Assembly (NCBI GenBank): GCA_024236175.1 | Contig: JACKKY010000004.1 | Coordinates: forward strand, 570,501-634,500 | Source: Novosphingobium sp. | GTDB lineage: Bacteria > Pseudomonadota > Alphaproteobacteria > Sphingomonadales > Sphingomonadaceae | Direction of reading: 5' to 3' | DNA length: 64,000 nucleotides | Shown here: piece by piece, positions 9,330-17,516 of the stretch | Position numbering within the stretch: the stretch's first letter is position 1 | How the letters are laid out: each line of letters begins with the position of its first letter | The notes under the pieces: generated by a model | What the model saw: the letters and a program-made list of their open reading frames with translations, nothing else | Told to the model about the DNA's origin: nothing | Databases searched by the model: none | Translations under genes and position numbers: made by a program

Positions 9330-9507
9330 CCGTCTCCCATTTGACCTTCTACTGATGAGGGAGCGTTCTGGTGTCAAGTTCGGAGCGAGCTTGTTACCCC
9401 GCTTCCTCCGAATTGCGGCATGCACCCGCAGTCGCCTGTCGGGGCCGGCTCGACGACAAGCAACGTTTGGGCGGGGCCCGAATTCTATCGCACAATCCGC
9501 GCCGGGA

Positions 9508-9927
9508 TCAGCCTGGGTGCCGCCCCGGTCGACTCTCGATCTCGCCTGCCGGCTCGCCCCCCGCGAAGGTGACCAGAGTATTGAAGGCGAAGTTGACGAC
9601 AAACACTGCAAGTATCGCCAACGCCTTGCCCAAAAGTATGTGCAGGCCAAGATCGATCAGCCAGTACGACAACACCGAGTTTGCAGCGATGCCGACGGCA
9701 GACCACGAGGCGAAAAGGGCGAACCTTTGCCAATGAAGGATCGCGCGCCGGTAGACCAAGGCCGAGAGCAGGACGAAATTCACGCAGACGGCAATTGTGA
9801 CGCTGGTTGCAGCCGCAGGCAGTATCGCGATGCCGGCCCTTACCAGGAGCCAGAAAAGACAAAGGTCGACTCCGGCCGCCAGGGATCCGACTATGAAATA
9901 TCCGACAAATTTTCTGCCGATCGCCAT
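9508..9927 (-). CDS. GtrA-family membrane protein (putative lipid-linked sugar flippase)
   Basis: The 139-residue protein has four hydrophobic helices and starts FVGYFIVGSLAAGVDL, the usual opening of GtrA-like proteins. NFVLLSALVYRR and VNFAFNTLVTF are the other conserved blocks. GtrA proteins are thought to flip polyprenyl-phosphate sugars across the inner membrane. It starts six bases after the HAD gene stop, so it is the last gene of a UbiA-HAD-GtrA operon. In mycobacteria a GtrA-like protein works in the decaprenyl-phosphate arabinose pathway, which fits this context. Confidence 0.85.
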   Translation of the reverse strand: MAIGRKFVGYFIVGSLAAGVDLCLFWLLVRAGIAILPAAATSVTIAVCVNFVLLSALVYRRAILHWQRFALFASWSAVGIAANSVLSYWLIDLGLHILLGKALAILAVFVVNFAFNTLVTFAGGEPAGEIESRPGRHPG

Positions 9928-9933
9928 ACGCAG

Positions 9934-10617
9934 TTATTCCGGCCCGAAACGAAAAGGGGCATCCCCGTAGGAGTTGAAGTAGGGAAACGAACACGACCGA
10001 TCCTTGGTCTTGATCAGAGCTCGCACGCCGACCGTTTCGGCCGCCAACCCGTCCCTTTCCTTGCGGTCGCCGATCATGATCGTCTCCTCAGCGCAGCACC
10101 CCATCTTCTCCATGATTAACCTCAGGCCGGCGGGCGACGGCTTGAGCATGCCGATCTCGGGGTGGTCAGCGCTGACGATGAGGTCTGCCTGAAGGCCCAG
10201 CGCTTCCATTTTTTCGGTCGCCGGATAATCGGACCAAACCGCCGTGACGATGCCCCGCTCCCTCAGCCGGCCCAGGAGTTCGTCTATCCCCGGAAACCTG
10301 GCGGAAAGAAGATGACGGAGCGGCCGCTTTTCAATCCACTCCTCGACAAGCGCCCTCACGCTTTCGGCCGAGGTGCCAGTCCGCTCCGCCGTCCACTCGT
10401 ACTGACGGACAGCGAAATCGGGTGACTCCGTTTCCGCCAGCTCCTCACGGACGCGCCGGAACATGGCAATCGACCGGACCGTCTTGAGGCTCCGTTGCTG
10501 AAACGCGTCCAGCAGCAGGCCGCGCAGCATCGCCATTCTCAGCACACGCTGATCGTAGAGCGTGCCGTCCATGTCGAAGACGACCAAGCGGATACTGCGC
10601 CAGTCGATGGTCTCCAT
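9934..10617 (-). CDS. HAD-family phosphatase
   Basis: The 227-residue protein has the HAD signature VVFDMDGTLYD near the N terminus (nucleophile and acid/base Asp), WSDYPATEKMEALGL as motif II, KPSPAGL with the conserved Lys, and IMIGDRKERDG as motif III. It lies 15 bases after the UbiA-like gene and six before gtrA. Its position suggests it removes the 5-phosphate from a polyprenyl-phosphoryl-ribose-5-phosphate made by the UbiA protein. That substrate is inferred from context only; HAD proteins act on many phosphoesters. Confidence 0.85.
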   Translation of the reverse strand: METIDWRSIRLVVFDMDGTLYDQRVLRMAMLRGLLLDAFQQRSLKTVRSIAMFRRVREELAETESPDFAVRQYEWTAERTGTSAESVRALVEEWIEKRPLRHLLSARFPGIDELLGRLRERGIVTAVWSDYPATEKMEALGLQADLIVSADHPEIGMLKPSPAGLRLIMEKMGCCAEETIMIGDRKERDGLAAETVGVRALIKTKDRSCSFPYFNSYGDAPFRFGPE

Positions 10618-10632
10618 GCGGCCGAGCCACCT

Positions 10633-11610
10633 CTAGTCGAAGGCTATGATAGTGGGTTCGGTGAGCGAGTTGAGTTCTGGCAGATCGACAAAGGTCAGGA
10701 ATACGAACGCCAATGCCGTCAAAGCGGAACTGATCGTCAGCCTCTTCTCCGCGAACAGGCGTTCGGGCCGCTGGGCAACCGAGTCCATCCGATAGGAAAG
10801 AGTCAGATACTGCGCGAACATATTCACGACAAACGGGAATGCCAGGAGATACTCGATCCGGTACTTGAGCAGGAACACCGCGAGGAAGAAGCTGCTGAGC
10901 AGCGCATAGACGAAGCAGGATACGGTGAGGCTCTCGGGAACGTAGGATTTGAAAGACGCACGGTAGAGGTGCAGCACTTCGACGCCGGACGAGGAAGCGA
11001 TCTGCCGATATTCGGAGAGCCGCTTTGCCCCCATGAGGAAGGCTCCGCCCATCCAGTAGGCAAAGACCAACGAAGAAGGAGGCAGGAAGTTCGGAGCGAC
11101 CATTGCCCAGCCCAGCGTGAGACGGATGGGATTGTTCACCGACTCCACGATGACGTCGGCAAACGCGTGCTCCTTGAGCCGAAGAGGACGGACATTATAG
11201 ACAACCCCCGAAATGATGAACAGAACCTCCACAACGAAGAAAAGGCGGTTCACCATGGCTGCTGAAATCAGCGAAATAGCAATCAGGCCGGCATATTCCA
11301 GCATCACATAAGCCGGCTTCATGTCGGTCATCACTGACGAACGTTTTTGCTTCGTGGGATGATGGGCATCGAACTCACGGTCGAGCCACTCGTTGATGGT
11401 GTAATTCGCCGACGCCGCAGCCACTGCAGACAGGAAGCCCAGCACGAAGTTCAAGAAGACGAGTTCCTGAGGCCTCACGAGCAAATAGGCGACGACGATC
11501 CCCGGAAGTATGAACACATGCTTCGTAATGTGATCGAAACGGGCGATCGCGAGATAGTCCTTGAGCGTGGCGCGATGGACGAAATGCACGGTGTCAGTTG
11601 CAGGTTGCAT
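10633..11610 (-). CDS. UbiA-family prenyltransferase, DPPR-synthase-like
   Basis: The 325-residue protein has about eight hydrophobic helices and the first Asp-rich motif NEWLDREFDAHHPTKQKR (NxxxDxxxD), followed later by the second, DVIVESVNNPIRL. The HPTKxxR extension resembles the decaprenyl-phosphate phosphoribosyltransferase branch of UbiA more than the quinone or heme branches. Its start overlaps the stop of the upstream membrane-protein remnant (TAATG), so the two were translationally coupled. With the HAD and GtrA genes downstream it suggests synthesis and flipping of a lipid-linked pentose. DprE1/DprE2-like epimerases are not in the window. Confidence 0.8.
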   Translation of the reverse strand: MQPATDTVHFVHRATLKDYLAIARFDHITKHVFILPGIVVAYLLVRPQELVFLNFVLGFLSAVAAASANYTINEWLDREFDAHHPTKQKRSSVMTDMKPAYVMLEYAGLIAISLISAAMVNRLFFVVEVLFIISGVVYNVRPLRLKEHAFADVIVESVNNPIRLTLGWAMVAPNFLPPSSLVFAYWMGGAFLMGAKRLSEYRQIASSSGVEVLHLYRASFKSYVPESLTVSCFVYALLSSFFLAVFLLKYRIEYLLAFPFVVNMFAQYLTLSYRMDSVAQRPERLFAEKRLTISSALTALAFVFLTFVDLPELNSLTEPTIIAFD

Positions 11611-12310
11611 TATACTCGACCCCCTTTGTTTCTAACGAAAATGGCAGCAGAGATGAGGCTGACGACGATGAATCCCAGAGGAACAATCCACGCAATGCGC
11701 GATTGAAATCGATCGTAGGGATGCGCAATAATTCCACATATCGCGGCATTGGCGACATAGCCTGAAAAGAGTAATGCCAGTGCCATCTTGATTTTCTCGA
11801 CGCTCGTTCGACGAGATCTCGAACTGTTTGAAATATTTTGCCTGGATACGGACATCAAAAGTGGCGGGATCGCCAAGATGGATATCCCTGTGAACAGGTA
11901 ACTTACGGCGGTGTAGTAATCGGCCGTTCCACTTGAGATCGCTGCTCGTGAATTGATGACCCGGGTGAACTCGGCAGCAGGCAAGCGTGTTGCGAACGCT
12001 TGGAGCGCATCGGGAGCATAGTGGGCATCGCTGACGCCGATCATTGTCAGCTGACGAAGAAATTCGCCGGCCAGCCCGACTGAAACGGCAGTTGGATATT
12101 CAGAGAAGACGGCAAGTGCGAAACGAAACTGGTCCTGGCCCATCGCCTGTTTGGTGGCGAGATCAGCAGAGCCAAACACACCGCAGGTTTCGGTTTGGCA
12201 GAAGAGAATTTCCGTCCACTCAAGCGGAAGCTTGTCCCTGGCGGCACAGAGCAGGAAGCCTGCGCTGGGACAGCGTGTCTCCAGATAACGCGCACCGGGG
12301 CCCATTGGCC
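11610..12310 (-). pseudogene. C-terminal remnant of a polytopic membrane protein cut by the IS
   Basis: About 231 codons remain, up to the edge of the IS3 element. The remnant begins with RCPSAGFLLCAARDKLPLEW, a Cys-containing periplasmic-looking block, and ends with three membrane helices and a short basic tail. Similar C-P-x-x-G-x-x-L-C ... LP blocks occur in large uncharacterised envelope membrane proteins, but I cannot name the family. The first available Met (12305) lies a few bases inside the junction, so a shortened product could still be made. The stop overlaps the UbiA start, showing it was the first cistron of that operon. Confidence 0.65.
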
Positions 12311-12317
12311 TGCCCCA

Positions 12318-13199
12318 TCAGGGTGGTCCACCAGATAAGTTAGAGTTCCGGCGAACAAGGTCGCCCTGCTGGGCGGCCTGAAGCGTAGCGTAAGGCAGCG
12401 CAGCAGGGCGAGGCAAGATCGTTTGTGGTGCGGGCGGCTGGTATCCGAGCGAGCTGTGCGGTCGAACCGTGTTGTAATGCTGGCGCCAGCGCTCGATCAG
12501 GATGATTGCTTCGCGCAAGGTGTAGAAGATCTCCCCGTTCAGGAGTTCGTCCCTGAGCTTACCGTTGAAGCTTTCATTGTAACCATTCTCCCATGGGCTG
12601 CCCGGTTCGATGTAGAGCGTCTTCACGCCGATCCTGCCAAGCCACTCGCGCACAGCATGGGCGGTAAACTCAGAGCCATTATCCGACCGGATGTGATCAG
12701 GTGGCCCATGCCGCTGGAACAGCTCGGTGAGTACAGCGAGGACATCGTCACTCTTGAGCTTTCGCTGGACGTGGATCGCAAGGCACCAGCGGGAGTGCTC
12801 GTCGATAACAGTCAGCATGCGGAACGCTTTCCCGTCATGGGTGCGATCCATGACAAAGTCATAGCTCCAGACATGGCCAGGATATTGCGGCCGCAGCCGC
12901 ACGCATGATCCGTCGTTGAACCACAGTCGCCCCCGCTTCGGCTGCTTCTGTGGAACCTTGAGCCCCTCGCGACGCCATATACGCTCGACCCGCTTGGCAT
13001 TGACGATCCAGCCGTCCCGTCGAAGCAGCGCTGTGACCCGGCGATAGCCGTACCGGCCATATTGCTGCGCCAGCTGGATGATCGCTGCGGTCAGCGGCTT
13101 CTCGTCAACGGGTGGTGTCGGCTGCTTGCGCTGGGTCGAACGATGTTGGCCAACAACTCGACAGGCACGGCGTTCGGACACGCCGATCGCTTCCCGCAC
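12318..13199 (-). CDS. IS3-family transposase OrfB (DDE integrase domain)
   Basis: The product is 293 residues from the Met at 13199; the natural protein is probably an OrfA-OrfB fusion. It has the HTH_21-like QYGRYGYRRVTALLRR block and the rve integrase core with WSYDFVMD (first Asp), HIRSDNGSEFTAHAV (second Asp) and PWENGYNESFNGKLRDEL (Glu). It catalyses strand transfer of the IS. The frame is -1 relative to OrfA, and CTTTCCC at 13238-13244 (GGGAAAG on the coding strand) is a possible slippage site. It looks intact. Confidence 0.93.
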   Translation of the reverse strand: MREAIGVSERRACRVVGQHRSTQRKQPTPPVDEKPLTAAIIQLAQQYGRYGYRRVTALLRRDGWIVNAKRVERIWRREGLKVPQKQPKRGRLWFNDGSCVRLRPQYPGHVWSYDFVMDRTHDGKAFRMLTVIDEHSRWCLAIHVQRKLKSDDVLAVLTELFQRHGPPDHIRSDNGSEFTAHAVREWLGRIGVKTLYIEPGSPWENGYNESFNGKLRDELLNGEIFYTLREAIILIERWRQHYNTVRPHSSLGYQPPAPQTILPRPAALPYATLQAAQQGDLVRRNSNLSGGPP

Positions 13200-13231
13200 A
13201 TGGTTGATGGCCAGCCGGCGCCGGGAGGGGC

Positions 13232-13510
13232 TCAGTACTTTCCCTCGACAACTTCCTTCAGGATCAGCGCATCCAATGTCAGGTCGGACACTGCCTTGCG
13301 AAGCCGGGCATTCTCCTTCTCCAGATCCTTGAGCCGCTTCGCCTGGCTGACCTTCAGCCCACCATACTCACGCCGCCAGCGGTAATAGCTCTGTTCCGAT
13401 ATCCCCAGCGACCGGCAGATCGCACCGATCTTCTCCCCTTGCGAAAGCCGAACCTCGGCTTCGCGCAGCATCCCGATGATCTGCTCCGGCGTGTATCTCT
13501 TCCGTGCCAT
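13232..13510 (-). CDS. IS3-family OrfA (transposase helix-turn-helix subunit)
   Basis: The 92-residue protein begins RKRYTPEQIIGMLREAEV and contains GKIGAICRSLGISEQSYYRWRR-type helix-turn-helix sequence (residues ~27-50), then a leucine-zipper-like LKDLEKENARLRKAV. This is the standard OrfA of IS3 elements, which binds the inverted repeats and, by -1 frameshifting, is joined to OrfB. It appears complete. Confidence 0.93.
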   Translation of the reverse strand: MARKRYTPEQIIGMLREAEVRLSQGEKIGAICRSLGISEQSYYRWRREYGGLKVSQAKRLKDLEKENARLRKAVSDLTLDALILKEVVEGKY

Positions 13511-13579
13511 TCAAAGCTCCTTTCAAGCCATAAATAGCCGAAATCCTAACTCTCAAAATGGACCACTTTTCAGGGGGAA

Positions 13580-14090
13580 GGCCAAGGCTGTTGCCGTCGA
13601 AGCCAAGCCAGTCCGGCAAAGGCGATCCGTCCGCCAGGGCGACTGAGAGCGACAGCAAATCGCCGTCCGGATCGGTGAAAGTCCCTTGAGGCACAGGAAT
13701 ACTAACGGGAACGTCTTCGAGGCTCGACCTGTCAGGCAATGGATTGGCGACTGTCGGTGCCGCAGTGTTGCCGATGACGCTGAGCAGGAAATCATCCGAG
13801 ACGCTGGCCTGTCCGTCGCTCGCCGTAATCCGTACACCCAGCGAGCCCGAAAACGTGCCCGGAACAGTTCCCGACAGTGACGTTCCGTCGAACGTTAACC
13901 AGCCCGGCAGCGGCAGGCCGTCCAAGCCAGCGGCCGTCAAGGCAAGCGGGTCTGCGTCCGGATCTTGGAAGGTTCCTGCTGGGATCGGGATGGCGATGCT
14001 CTCCCCGCTGCCAACCGACACATCGATCAGCGCCTGCGCAAGGACCGGAGGACCATTGGCAACCACAGGATTGAGAAACAACCGACCCAT
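13580..14090 (-). pseudogene. N-terminal stump of an Ig-like (He_PIG/cadherin-like) repeat protein, cut by the IS
   Basis: From ATG 14090 (GAGGT site) about 170 native codons remain. The first repeat runs from PPVLAQALIDVSV through LPGWLTFDGTSLSGTVP to ASVSDDFLLSVIG. A second repeat begins TVANPLPDRSSLEDV and reaches LPDWLGFDGNSL, where the IS starts. DPDADPL and DPDGDLL are Ca-binding-type loops. Such repeats build large secreted or adhesin-like surface proteins. The frame continues into the IS and stops at 13368, so a 240-residue chimera could be made. The downstream repeats and any C-terminal export signal are gone. No signal peptide is visible, which fits type I secretion. Confidence 0.75.
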
Positions 14091-14397
14091 CTTGAAACCT
14101 CGTATCAGTTGAACGGATTCGCTGATAACCTGGCAAGGCACGCTGCACCGCAGCAATGCAAAAACCCCCGAATCACCGGGAAATCGTCATGTTTCGGACA
14201 AGAGAATACGCAATCGCACAATTATAGTCCACGATGATCGGACGCCCCCTGCGACCCTGGCGGCAGACCAACGCAATTGCGGTGCAGAAGACCGAAAACC
14301 GGATGACATTCTGCACCCGCCGGCCGAAAGTTTCCGTCTAAAGCCCGTCCCCAACAAGAGACAGGTTCGGGGAGTTGGTTAGCGAAACGTTTACGCT

Positions 14398-14409
14398 TCC
14401 TAATTAGGA
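14398..14409. promoter_or_regulatory. 12-base perfect palindrome in a divergent promoter region
   Basis: TCCTAATTAGGA lies in the ~430-base gap between the Ig-like repeat gene (minus) and the GH12-RTX gene (plus). A small GCCTG/CAGGC hairpin follows at 14414-14428. Both genes encode large Ca-binding secreted proteins, so a shared regulator is plausible. Nothing else is evident in this gap. Confidence 0.35.
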
Positions 14410-14520
14410 GTAAGCCTGTTTCGCAGGCAACTCTCAACTCTTCACAGCAATCATGCCGGGCGAACGCATTCGAGGATGCCTCGAGGGCAGTTTGGGAACT
14501 CCGCTTCGGGGATTGTTCGG

Positions 14521-17136
14521 ATGTACGTGAATTCTGCTGGCATGCAGCTCATCCTGTCCCAGCCCGTCGGGCATTGGTACGGCAGCGAGGGCTATCAGAC
14601 CCTGTATGGGACGACCGGGAACGACCTGTTTCACGGAACCGTTGACGATACGCTCATAGGCCTGAGTGGCGGAGATACCTACTATCTCTGGCACAAATCC
14701 ACAGCGGTTATCGAAAAGGCCAATGACGGTATCGACGTTGTCTATGCCAAGTTCTGGGGCGACGCAGTGCTGCCCGATAACGTCGAGAATCTGGTTCTCG
14801 ATTCACCCGGCAACATCAGCGGAACCGGAAACTCGCTCGACAACATCATTATCGCCGGCAGCCATGCCGCGACAATCGATGGCCTGCGGGGCAATGACGT
14901 GCTGGTGGGCGGTGGCGGCGCGGATGTCTTCAGCATCACCGCCGGCAACGGATCCGACGTCATCGTGGGTTTCGAGCCCGGCAAAGACGCGGCGCTGCTT
15001 CATGGCTACGGACTAAGCACTTTCGGCGAACTGATGGCTAAGGCTGTCGAGCAATCGGGTGACACGGTCCTTGACCTCAAGAACGGCGAAAAGCTGATAC
15101 TGCGTGATGTCGCCCTTTCAGATCTTTCGGCGGAAGATTTCGGCTACGCATCTCCTGAGGTTGTTCTCGACCCGGGCGATACCCGCTTCACCAGGAGCTG
15201 GGCCGCCGAAAACGCCAACGGTTGGTATGTCATCAACAATATGTGGGGCCAGGGCGAACTCGTGGAGGGCCGGGATTTCACAATCGACGCCGTGTTCAAC
15301 ACAGCGGACATGACGGCCGGCACCACCTTTAGTTGGACGCTCCCGTACTCCACCGGCTACGGCTTCACCATTCGCGGTTACCCGGAAGTCGCTTTTGGCG
15401 TGAACCCGCATGGTGCCCACGACAGCAATCCGACCGATTCCGCCCATGTCTTTCCAGTAAAGCTCAGCGAACTCACCAGCCTCGTAGCTGATTTCGACGT
15501 CAGTTTCCGCGGACACACCGCCGGTTTCAACGTCGCCTACGACATCTGGTTCACCAGCGAACCCTACGGCGATGCCTCCACAATAACCACCGAGGTCATG
15601 GTCTGGGTGCACAAGGGAGACTTCCCCGCATTTGGCGATGCTGTTGGAACCTACAGCGGAAACGGCATTTCAGGCACATTCTTCCGTGACGGCACCTACG
15701 TTGCACTTGTTCTCGACAGCGAGCTGCCAAGCGCCAAGCTCGATCTTACCGACATATTCGCCAGGCTTGTCGATCTCGGGATCCTCTCACCGGACGAATA
15801 TCTTGCGTCGCTGGATTTCGGATCGGAAATCGTATCCGGCAACGGATCGCTTACGATCAATAACCTGGACCTCACAGTCGAGAGTTTGCAGGCCGACGGA
15901 ACCACAGTCGTGAAGCACGTCACCGGGGCAGGAACCACGGTCACCGAGACTCCGGTCGTAACCGATGCAGAAGACCCGGTTCCTCCCGACGATCCGATAT
16001 CCGATCCGCCGACGACAGAAGAGCCACCTTCCGAAGGGCCTCCCCCGTCCGACGATCCGGCAACCAATCCGCCTGCAACCGAGGATCCCGAAGAACCGGA
16101 TCCGCAGGATCCGGTTTCGGAAAGCCCGGGATCCGACGAACCATCCGCCGGCGCCAACATCGTGATCGGGACCGATGCCGACGACGAGATCGTCGGCTCG
16201 ACGAACGCCGACACCTTGACCGGTGGCGCAGGTGCCGATGTGTTCTTCTTCCAGGGCGCATTCGGTGACGCAAATGTCGACCGGATAGTCGACTTTTCCA
16301 GGTGGGAAGGTGACAAGTTCGGCCTTGATCCGACGATTTTCGACGGCGTTGAAAATCGCGGAAGCTTCGAAAGGCGGGCACTCAGGTCGGGCGAGGAAGC
16401 TCGGGACGATACCGACCGCATCATTTACAACAAGAAGACCGGAGAACTCTTCTACGATCCGGACGGCAGAGGCGGTGAGGACGGGGTCCTGTTCGCTCTC
16501 GTCGAACCCGGCACGACAATCTACACTTCAGACTTTGTCGTGGGCACCCCAGCTCCCTCGGCTGTTCAGGATCAGAGCGATGAATCGAACGATGTGACGT
16601 CTCAGTCCGAGGAGCCATCGACCGACCAGCAGACGAACAGCCAGCCCGGGCCCGGCGAAACTGACATTCGTATCGAGCAATCATACGACGCTGCCGGCAA
16701 CATGGTCGAGCTTCGCATTTTCGGGACCGACGGCGACGATATTCTGGCGGGTCAAAGGTCCACCGAAAACCACCTTTTCGGCGGGCTGGGCAACGACAGG
16801 CTGACCGGCAACGAAAAGAACGACTATTTCCATTTCGACACTCCGCTCGGCGAGACCAATGTCGATCGGATTCTCGACTTCTCCTCAGGCGACAAAGACA
16901 AGATCGCCTTGGATCCGGAGATCTTCTCGGGCATCGACAACCATGGGGAATTCGACCGCAGGGCTTTCCGGGAAGGCACCGAAGCGCGGGATAATACCGA
17001 TCGGATCATCTACAATAGCCAGACAGGTGAGCTTTCCTACGATCCCGATGGCAAGGGCGGAGCCGATGGCACCCTTTTCGCCCGCCTCGATCCCGGTACG
17101 GTCCTTACCGGCTGGGATTTCGTTGTTTTCGGTTAG
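14521..17136 (+). CDS. Secreted GH12 glucanase fused to RTX calcium-binding modules
   Basis: The product is 871 residues from ATG 14521 (GGGGA eight bases upstream; an earlier ATG at 14476 lacks a spaced site). Residues ~25-215 form a first RTX-like beta-roll (GTTGNDLFHG, GGGGADVFSI). Residues ~220-455 resemble glycoside hydrolase family 12: NNMWG, YPEVAFG, YDIWF, the nucleophile motif TEVMVWVH (Glu ~358) and FGSEIVSGNGSLTI (acid/base Glu ~436). A Pro/Asp/Glu linker (~475-545) leads to two homologous modules of ~125 residues, each with VDRI(V/L)DFS, DDTDRIIYN-like and GELxYDPDG blocks. There is no Sec signal; RTX content points to type I secretion. It would hydrolyse beta-1,4-glucan or xyloglucan. 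Confidence 0.8.
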   Translation: MYVNSAGMQLILSQPVGHWYGSEGYQTLYGTTGNDLFHGTVDDTLIGLSGGDTYYLWHKSTAVIEKANDGIDVVYAKFWGDAVLPDNVENLVLDSPGNISGTGNSLDNIIIAGSHAATIDGLRGNDVLVGGGGADVFSITAGNGSDVIVGFEPGKDAALLHGYGLSTFGELMAKAVEQSGDTVLDLKNGEKLILRDVALSDLSAEDFGYASPEVVLDPGDTRFTRSWAAENANGWYVINNMWGQGELVEGRDFTIDAVFNTADMTAGTTFSWTLPYSTGYGFTIRGYPEVAFGVNPHGAHDSNPTDSAHVFPVKLSELTSLVADFDVSFRGHTAGFNVAYDIWFTSEPYGDASTITTEVMVWVHKGDFPAFGDAVGTYSGNGISGTFFRDGTYVALVLDSELPSAKLDLTDIFARLVDLGILSPDEYLASLDFGSEIVSGNGSLTINNLDLTVESLQADGTTVVKHVTGAGTTVTETPVVTDAEDPVPPDDPISDPPTTEEPPSEGPPPSDDPATNPPATEDPEEPDPQDPVSESPGSDEPSAGANIVIGTDADDEIVGSTNADTLTGGAGADVFFFQGAFGDANVDRIVDFSRWEGDKFGLDPTIFDGVENRGSFERRALRSGEEARDDTDRIIYNKKTGELFYDPDGRGGEDGVLFALVEPGTTIYTSDFVVGTPAPSAVQDQSDESNDVTSQSEEPSTDQQTNSQPGPGETDIRIEQSYDAAGNMVELRIFGTDGDDILAGQRSTENHLFGGLGNDRLTGNEKNDYFHFDTPLGETNVDRILDFSSGDKDKIALDPEIFSGIDNHGEFDRRAFREGTEARDNTDRIIYNSQTGELSYDPDGKGGADGTLFARLDPGTVLTGWDFVVFG

Positions 17137-17516
17137 CACGGTCAATCCTGCCTGATTGCCCCTGAGCGGTCCCGCGACAATCGCTGGTGCGGGCCTGATT
17201 CGCGGCGGCTGGGGCCGGGCCGAATAGCGCCCCTGCCGAGCTGAACACCGCCCGGTTCACCCTCGGCGCTGGTCGATCGGCGCCGGAGCTACCGCCAACT
17301 CCTAAAATGCGCCGACGTCTTCTCACAGCCGGCGGCCAGGAATATTGCGACGCAGCATTCCAAGCGGGTTTGCACGTCGACCGATGATGGTGATTTTTTG
17401 AAATCGATATTTTAACTACAAATTCTTTGATCTCCCCTCCGGTTTGAAATATGCTGCAGTGCAACCAAGGAGTCCTTTTGGACTGCCCGTGGCGCGGCTC
17501 CGGAGCAGACGAAACG
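17137..17516. other. Intergenic region between the GH12-RTX and GT2 genes
   Basis: About 380 bases hold no supported gene. The part from 17390 to 17450 is AT-rich (gattttttgaaatcgatatt) against a GC-rich background and is the likely promoter of the GT2 gene. A weak CCCGC/GCGGG inverted repeat near 17174-17196 could end the upstream transcript. Confidence 0.45.

Larger units (their letters stand above)
12311..13579 (-). mobile_element. IS3-family insertion sequence (about 1.27 kb)
   Basis: Two transposase frames on the minus strand overlap in the order typical of IS3 elements. The ends carry imperfect inverted repeats that share GTGGTCCA (12322-12329 on +, 13560-13567 inverted) followed inward by GTTAG. 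The exact outer limits are my estimate. GGCC occurs on both outer sides (12307-12310 and 13580-13583) and could be a short target duplication. The flanking fragments do not rejoin in frame, however, so a deletion or recombination at the IS is likelier than a simple insertion. Confidence 0.85.

Noticed and set aside
12307..13583. GGCC on both sides of the IS as a target-site duplication
   Set aside because: The flanking coding fragments belong to different genes and do not rejoin in frame; four bases may match by chance.
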